Part shown: one piece after another, positions 60,938 through 64,000 of the stretch
Layout: the number at the start of each line of letters is the position of its first letter
Numbering within the stretch: position 1 is the first letter of the stretch
Assembly (NCBI GenBank): GCA_005773635.1
Contig: SXHN01000074.1
Span: 62,001 to 126,000 of the forward strand
Origin: Actinomycetota bacterium
Lineage (GTDB): Bacteria; Actinomycetota; Acidimicrobiia; IMCC26256; PALSA-610
Direction: 5' to 3'
DNA: 64,000 bases
The notes under the pieces: model-generated
What the model was told of the DNA's origin: nothing
Databases searched by the model: none
What the model saw: only the letters and a program-made list of their open reading frames with translations
Translations under genes and position numbers: made by a program

Positions 60938-61241
60938 GATCTGCTCTCGCCTCCGACACCTATTGTTGAACTGCTGCAGACTAAGAAATCGCCGATACGT
61001 GCGTCAAGGGTTCACCCGAAGTTTGCGGTGAATTCGGGCGCGGTTGCGCCAGTTGCCACACTGGATCGCCGCTGACCATACATCCTCGGCGGTTGGGCGT
61101 AATGTGCAACCAATCGTTGTCGTTGTGGGTACGCACATATGGAGCCAAACACTTTGCACACCAGCGCGCCATACCCTCGCCGTTGTGGCATCGACGCCTT
61201 TGCGTGTCGCGCCCAGTGAGTTTGTCCAGTGAGTTTGCCCA
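60938..61241. other. Intergenic region between divergent genes, ending in tandem repeats
   Basis: These 304 bases separate the GT-C gene (minus) from the twin-domain protein gene (plus). Nothing in them reads as a supported gene. The only structure I see is the 13-nt tandem repeat at the right-hand end (61221 onward). Promoters for both genes should be here but cannot be placed with confidence. Confidence 0.55.
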
Positions 61242-61272
61242 GTGAGTTTGCCCAGTGAGGCTGGTCCAGTGA
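61221..61272 (+). repeat. 13-nt tandem repeat over the 5' end of the twin-domain protein gene
   Basis: Three near-perfect copies of TTTGCCCAGTGAG (61221-61233, 61234-61246, 61247-61259), preceded by a part copy (61212-61220) and followed by a degenerate one (61260-61272). Each unit contains a GTG that could start translation. 13 is not a multiple of three, so changing the copy number would change which GTG is in frame with the gene. Confidence 0.88.
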
Positions 61273-62540
61273 CCGTGGACGGGCGCCGACGAGACGGCGC
61301 AGTGCTGCTCGCAATGGTGGTAATGGGCCTGTTCGCGGTCGGGCTGTTACTCGATTCGGTGACGAAGCAGACAACGGTTGCGAAGCCGCCGTCGATTATT
61401 ACGGCACCGCCGCAGGGTGGCGACCTCCCTCCAGATCCCGGTATCGAAGACACATTTGATCGTGGGGATTCGCCGCTGTCACTTGGCTCCACTGCCACTG
61501 GGGCCCAATGGCAAGCGATCGGCGGCGTCTGGGGTGTCAATCAGGGTCAGGCATATGTCGCGGTGCCTGAAAAGTCGGTCGCGATGGCGACGCTTCGCGG
61601 CGGTACCGCCGATGGGCGGGTTGCGGTTTCTGCTGCCAAAATGGCGCCCGGCTTTGGCCTTGTGTTTCGGTGCCAAAGTGTTCTGAATTGTTGGCGTGTG
61701 GAGGCCGTTCCGCAGTTTGGGACCTGGAATGTGATCAAGGTCGAAAATGGCACCGAGACGATAGCGGCGCGACTGGGCACGGTATCGGTAGCAGACGATA
61801 CGGAGATTGCAGTAGAGATGAATGGGTCGGTGCTCACCTTTTTCATCGACGGTGAGCGGGTTACCGCGATAGATGATGCGACTTTCAAAGACGACGACGG
61901 CGCGGGGATTTCTTTGCGGGAGCCCGCGAGCGCGGGGGTCGCTCGCTGGTCGAACTTCGCGGTGACGGTTGTGAAGGGCGCTGGCATTGTCGATGTCGCC
62001 GAGGCGACCTTCTATGACACGTTCGACCGTGCTGACGGCGATGTAATGGGCGAGCCTTGGAACCCCATCAAGGGCACGTGGGCAGTAAAAGCCAAGCACG
62101 CGCAAGTAACTGAAAGCGTCACGCTCGGCGCCAACCTTGCCCTCGTGGATGGAGCCTCGTCAGATGGAATCGTGCAAGCCACCATCTATCGACCACAACA
62201 AGCAATGGGAATCGCGTTTCGATGCAAGGATGCAAACAACTGTTGGCGCGTCGAGGCCGCGATCGGATTTGGCACTTGGAACGTCTTCAGGGTTGTCAAT
62301 GGCACGGTCACAAAAGTTGGCACGCTCGGTATCCAGCCCACGTCAGCGGGTACGACGGTGTCGGTGCAACTCGCAGGCAACAAAGCGATCGCGTATATCA
62401 ATGGCGTGGAAGCGTTGAAGTTTGACGTTGATGAGTTACAGAGCGAAACCGGTGCCGGGCTGGTTGTCGAAACCGACCCGTTGGCAACCACCGCCAAATG
62501 GTCAGAATTCGTACTCGCTCCGATCGGAGCGCGGCTATGA
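61242..62540 (+). CDS. Membrane-anchored protein with two concanavalin/LamG-like domains
   Basis: The 432-residue product has a basic N-terminus (DGRRRDGA) and one membrane anchor at about 18-40 (AVLLAMVVMGLFAVGLLLDSV), then a Pro-rich spacer. Two repeated domains of about 170 residues follow. Each begins DTFDR and contains FRC...NCWRVEA...FGTWNV(I/F)(K/R)V.NGT and ends ARWS(N/E)F or AKWSEF. This is a beta-sandwich of the LamG or 3-keto-disaccharide-hydrolase-like type, so carbohydrate binding is likely. GTG at 61242 lies in the tandem repeat; GTG codons at 61269 and 61275 are shorter alternatives. Its stop overlaps the acyltransferase start as ATGA. Confidence 0.82.
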   Translation: MSLPSEAGPVTVDGRRRDGAVLLAMVVMGLFAVGLLLDSVTKQTTVAKPPSIITAPPQGGDLPPDPGIEDTFDRGDSPLSLGSTATGAQWQAIGGVWGVNQGQAYVAVPEKSVAMATLRGGTADGRVAVSAAKMAPGFGLVFRCQSVLNCWRVEAVPQFGTWNVIKVENGTETIAARLGTVSVADDTEIAVEMNGSVLTFFIDGERVTAIDDATFKDDDGAGISLREPASAGVARWSNFAVTVVKGAGIVDVAEATFYDTFDRADGDVMGEPWNPIKGTWAVKAKHAQVTESVTLGANLALVDGASSDGIVQATIYRPQQAMGIAFRCKDANNCWRVEAAIGFGTWNVFRVVNGTVTKVGTLGIQPTSAGTTVSVQLAGNKAIAYINGVEALKFDVDELQSETGAGLVVETDPLATTAKWSEFVLAPIGARL

Positions 62541-64000
62541 CCATTCCTGCATCGGTTGGCGCGCCCGCCGCCACCGACGGGGGCGCGGGAGTGCGGCGCT
62601 TCGACAGTATCGACGGACTGCGAGCAATCGCCGCGATTGCCGTCGTTGTGTATCACACAGTGATCAACTACAACGAGCGATCTTTGGAGTTCGCCACGTG
62701 GGAGTGGATCAATCGCCTCGGTAATTTTGGCGTGTCGACGTTCTTCGTGATCAGCGGTGTCCTGCTCTATCGGCCGTTTGTGCTTTCGCACTTTCGTGGC
62801 GATGCGCCGCCCCGGGTGAACTCGTATCTCACGCGGCGCTTCTTGCGGATTCTCCCTGGCTATTGGCTCGCGCTCACCGTTGCGATCGTCGCGTTGGGTG
62901 CCACCAAAGTTCGGCTGATCACGGGTGCGGGCGACTATTTCAGTAGCTATTTGCTGATGCAGAACTATCGCCGCGGGCACCTCCTGACCGGAATTGGTGT
63001 CGAGTGGACGTTGGTGATTGAGCTCTCGTTTTATTTGGCGTTGCCGGTATTCGCGAACTGGCTGCGGCATCGCGACCCGGGCGCCACCATCCAAGCGAAG
63101 TTGCGCCGCCAGTTGCTGGGGCTTTTGGCGATGTACGTCGTGGCGATGGCCACACGTGTGTGGGCGCTGTGGTTCAACAAGCCAACGAAGGGGCGTTACG
63201 GCGACTGGTTCCCATTTGATCAGATCACGTCGTGGCTGCCCGCGTATCTCGATTGGTTTGCGTTCGGAATGTTGCTCGCAGTGGGCAGTGCGTGGCTCGC
63301 AATGGGCCACCAACTGCCCTGGGTTGCACAGATGCTTGCCGACAATGCTTGGGCATCGTGGCTCATCGCGCTGCAAACGTATTGGGTCGCTCTACAATTG
63401 CACCTGCCAGTGAGTGTGTTCACCAAGGTCACACGAATCCAATCGTTTGGCATCGCATTTACGTACGGAATAGTTGCGTTCTTCTTGTTGCTGCCTGCCG
63501 TATTCGGGCAACCTGATAGAGGCCTCATTCGTCGCGTACTGCGGAGCCGGGTGATGCACGGGTTGGGCACGATTTCCTTCGGTATTTACCTCTTCCATCT
63601 CATTGCGGTGGAACAAGTCGTGCGCTGGACGCAAGAGGATTCGTTGGCGTTGGATGTTTTCGTTTGGCTCGCGGTCGTGCTCGCGATCACGTTGCCGGCC
63701 GCGACGCTGAGCTACTTCCTGGTCGAGAAGCCGCTCATCAAGTTGTCGCATCGGCTCACCAAGGCCAGTCGCGTCGCGGTAGCGAACAACAACTTGCGGG
63801 ATCCTGCGGCGCGCGGCCCCAACTGGCTCACTCGCATGATTGCTCCATCTGAAGACGGTCGCCGCCCGAATCTGCGAGCATTCCTCGAACTGTTCGCATT
63901 GTGCGGTCTCGTCATTGCGCAGCCACTGCTCGACCTCCTTGGCAAGAACGTTGGGCTGTTTGTCACGAGTGATGCCTCGGCACTCGAAGTGGTGTTGTTG
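62537..64000 (+). CDS. Acyltransferase family 3 (OafA-like) with start of a fused sulfatase-superfamily module; truncated by window edge
   Basis: The frame stays open for 488 codons to the window end. Residues about 18-400 are an acyltransferase-3 membrane domain: RRFDSIDGLRAIAAIAVVVYHTVIN (the H-x-x at the active site), FFVISGVLLYRPFV, YLTRRFLRILPGYW, and FGIYLFHLIAVEQVV, with about ten membrane segments. This domain acylates extracytoplasmic glycans. After a linker the last 41 residues read AFLELFALCGLVIAQPLLDLLGKNVGLF, a close match to the N-terminus of the enzyme at 50955-52994 (LFLELFGICGIAVAQPTFDLLAKNAALF). So a sulfatase/phosphotransferase-superfamily part probably continues outside the window. 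ATGA overlap with the preceding gene sets the start. Confidence 0.9.
   Translation, partial: MTIPASVGAPAATDGGAGVRRFDSIDGLRAIAAIAVVVYHTVINYNERSLEFATWEWINRLGNFGVSTFFVISGVLLYRPFVLSHFRGDAPPRVNSYLTRRFLRILPGYWLALTVAIVALGATKVRLITGAGDYFSSYLLMQNYRRGHLLTGIGVEWTLVIELSFYLALPVFANWLRHRDPGATIQAKLRRQLLGLLAMYVVAMATRVWALWFNKPTKGRYGDWFPFDQITSWLPAYLDWFAFGMLLAVGSAWLAMGHQLPWVAQMLADNAWASWLIALQTYWVALQLHLPVSVFTKVTRIQSFGIAFTYGIVAFFLLLPAVFGQPDRGLIRRVLRSRVMHGLGTISFGIYLFHLIAVEQVVRWTQEDSLALDVFVWLAVVLAITLPAATLSYFLVEKPLIKLSHRLTKASRVAVANNNLRDPAARGPNWLTRMIAPSEDGRRPNLRAFLELFALCGLVIAQPLLDLLGKNVGLFVTSDASALEVVLL

Noticed and set aside
61212-61272. CRISPR array
   Set aside because: The units are 13 nt, directly adjacent without spacers, and lie over a gene start; no cas genes are present.
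62186-63376. Minus-strand frame of 396 codons opposite the acyltransferase
   Set aside because: It is antisense to the clear acyltransferase-3 membrane domain and the second half of the twin-domain protein.

Overview
The window looks like a chromosomal segment of a moderately high-GC actinobacterium, most likely of the class Acidimicrobiia. Several things point that way: GTG and TTG starts are common, many genes overlap at ATGA, there is an AftD-like arabinofuranosyltransferase, a Tat-exported LPXTG protein, and a non-mevalonate isoprenoid gene beside an S2P protease. This taxonomic call is an inference from gene families, not a measured result.

Layout. 1-5.5 kb is housekeeping: the end of cdsA, then dxr and an rseP-type protease, with two exported-protein genes (a seven-bladed propeller protein and a Thr-rich anchored protein) on the opposite strand between cdsA and dxr. 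5.5-9.8 kb, minus strand, holds two lipoprotein genes and a tandem duplicate of a secreted protein, each copy followed by the same strong terminator hairpin. From about 10.1 kb to the end nearly every gene fits the making, export, decoration or remodelling of a complex surface glycan.

Glycan region. 10.1-17.8 kb (+): a UDP-HexNAc 6-dehydrogenase, a PKD-domain sulfatase, a Tat/LPXTG surface protein, then a tightly overlapping set (PqqD-like, nucleotidyltransferase, HprK-like kinase, second PqqD-like) and a multi-spanning membrane protein. 17.8-25.9 kb (-): candidate polymerase, a chain-length regulator/tyrosine kinase with ten alternating C-terminal tyrosines, GT4, hexapeptide acetyltransferase, MBOAT and its SGNH partner. 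25.9-42.8 kb: glycosyltransferases mixed with seven sulfotransferase-family genes, a Tat-exported sulfatase, a methyltransferase and a GNAT protein. 43.0-50.9 kb: deacetylase, GT4, GNAT, WecA/MraY-type initiating transferase, DegT aminotransferase and a CapD/PglF-type dehydratase, together a plausible bacillosamine-like or related amino-sugar and chain-initiation module. 51-61 kb (-): a membrane sulfatase-superfamily enzyme, two paralogous GT-C enzymes and a very large AftD-like enzyme, all translationally coupled. 61-64 kb (+): a membrane-anchored twin beta-sandwich protein coupled to an acyltransferase that runs off the window and appears to be fused to a sulfatase-superfamily module.

Together the genes suggest a sulfated, acylated, amino-sugar-containing exopolysaccharide or cell-wall glycan, with chain length set by a BY-kinase. 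The least understood part is the PqqD/nucleotidyltransferase/HprK/PqqD set and its possible substrate. No tRNA, rRNA, CRISPR array, insertion sequence or prophage was recognised.
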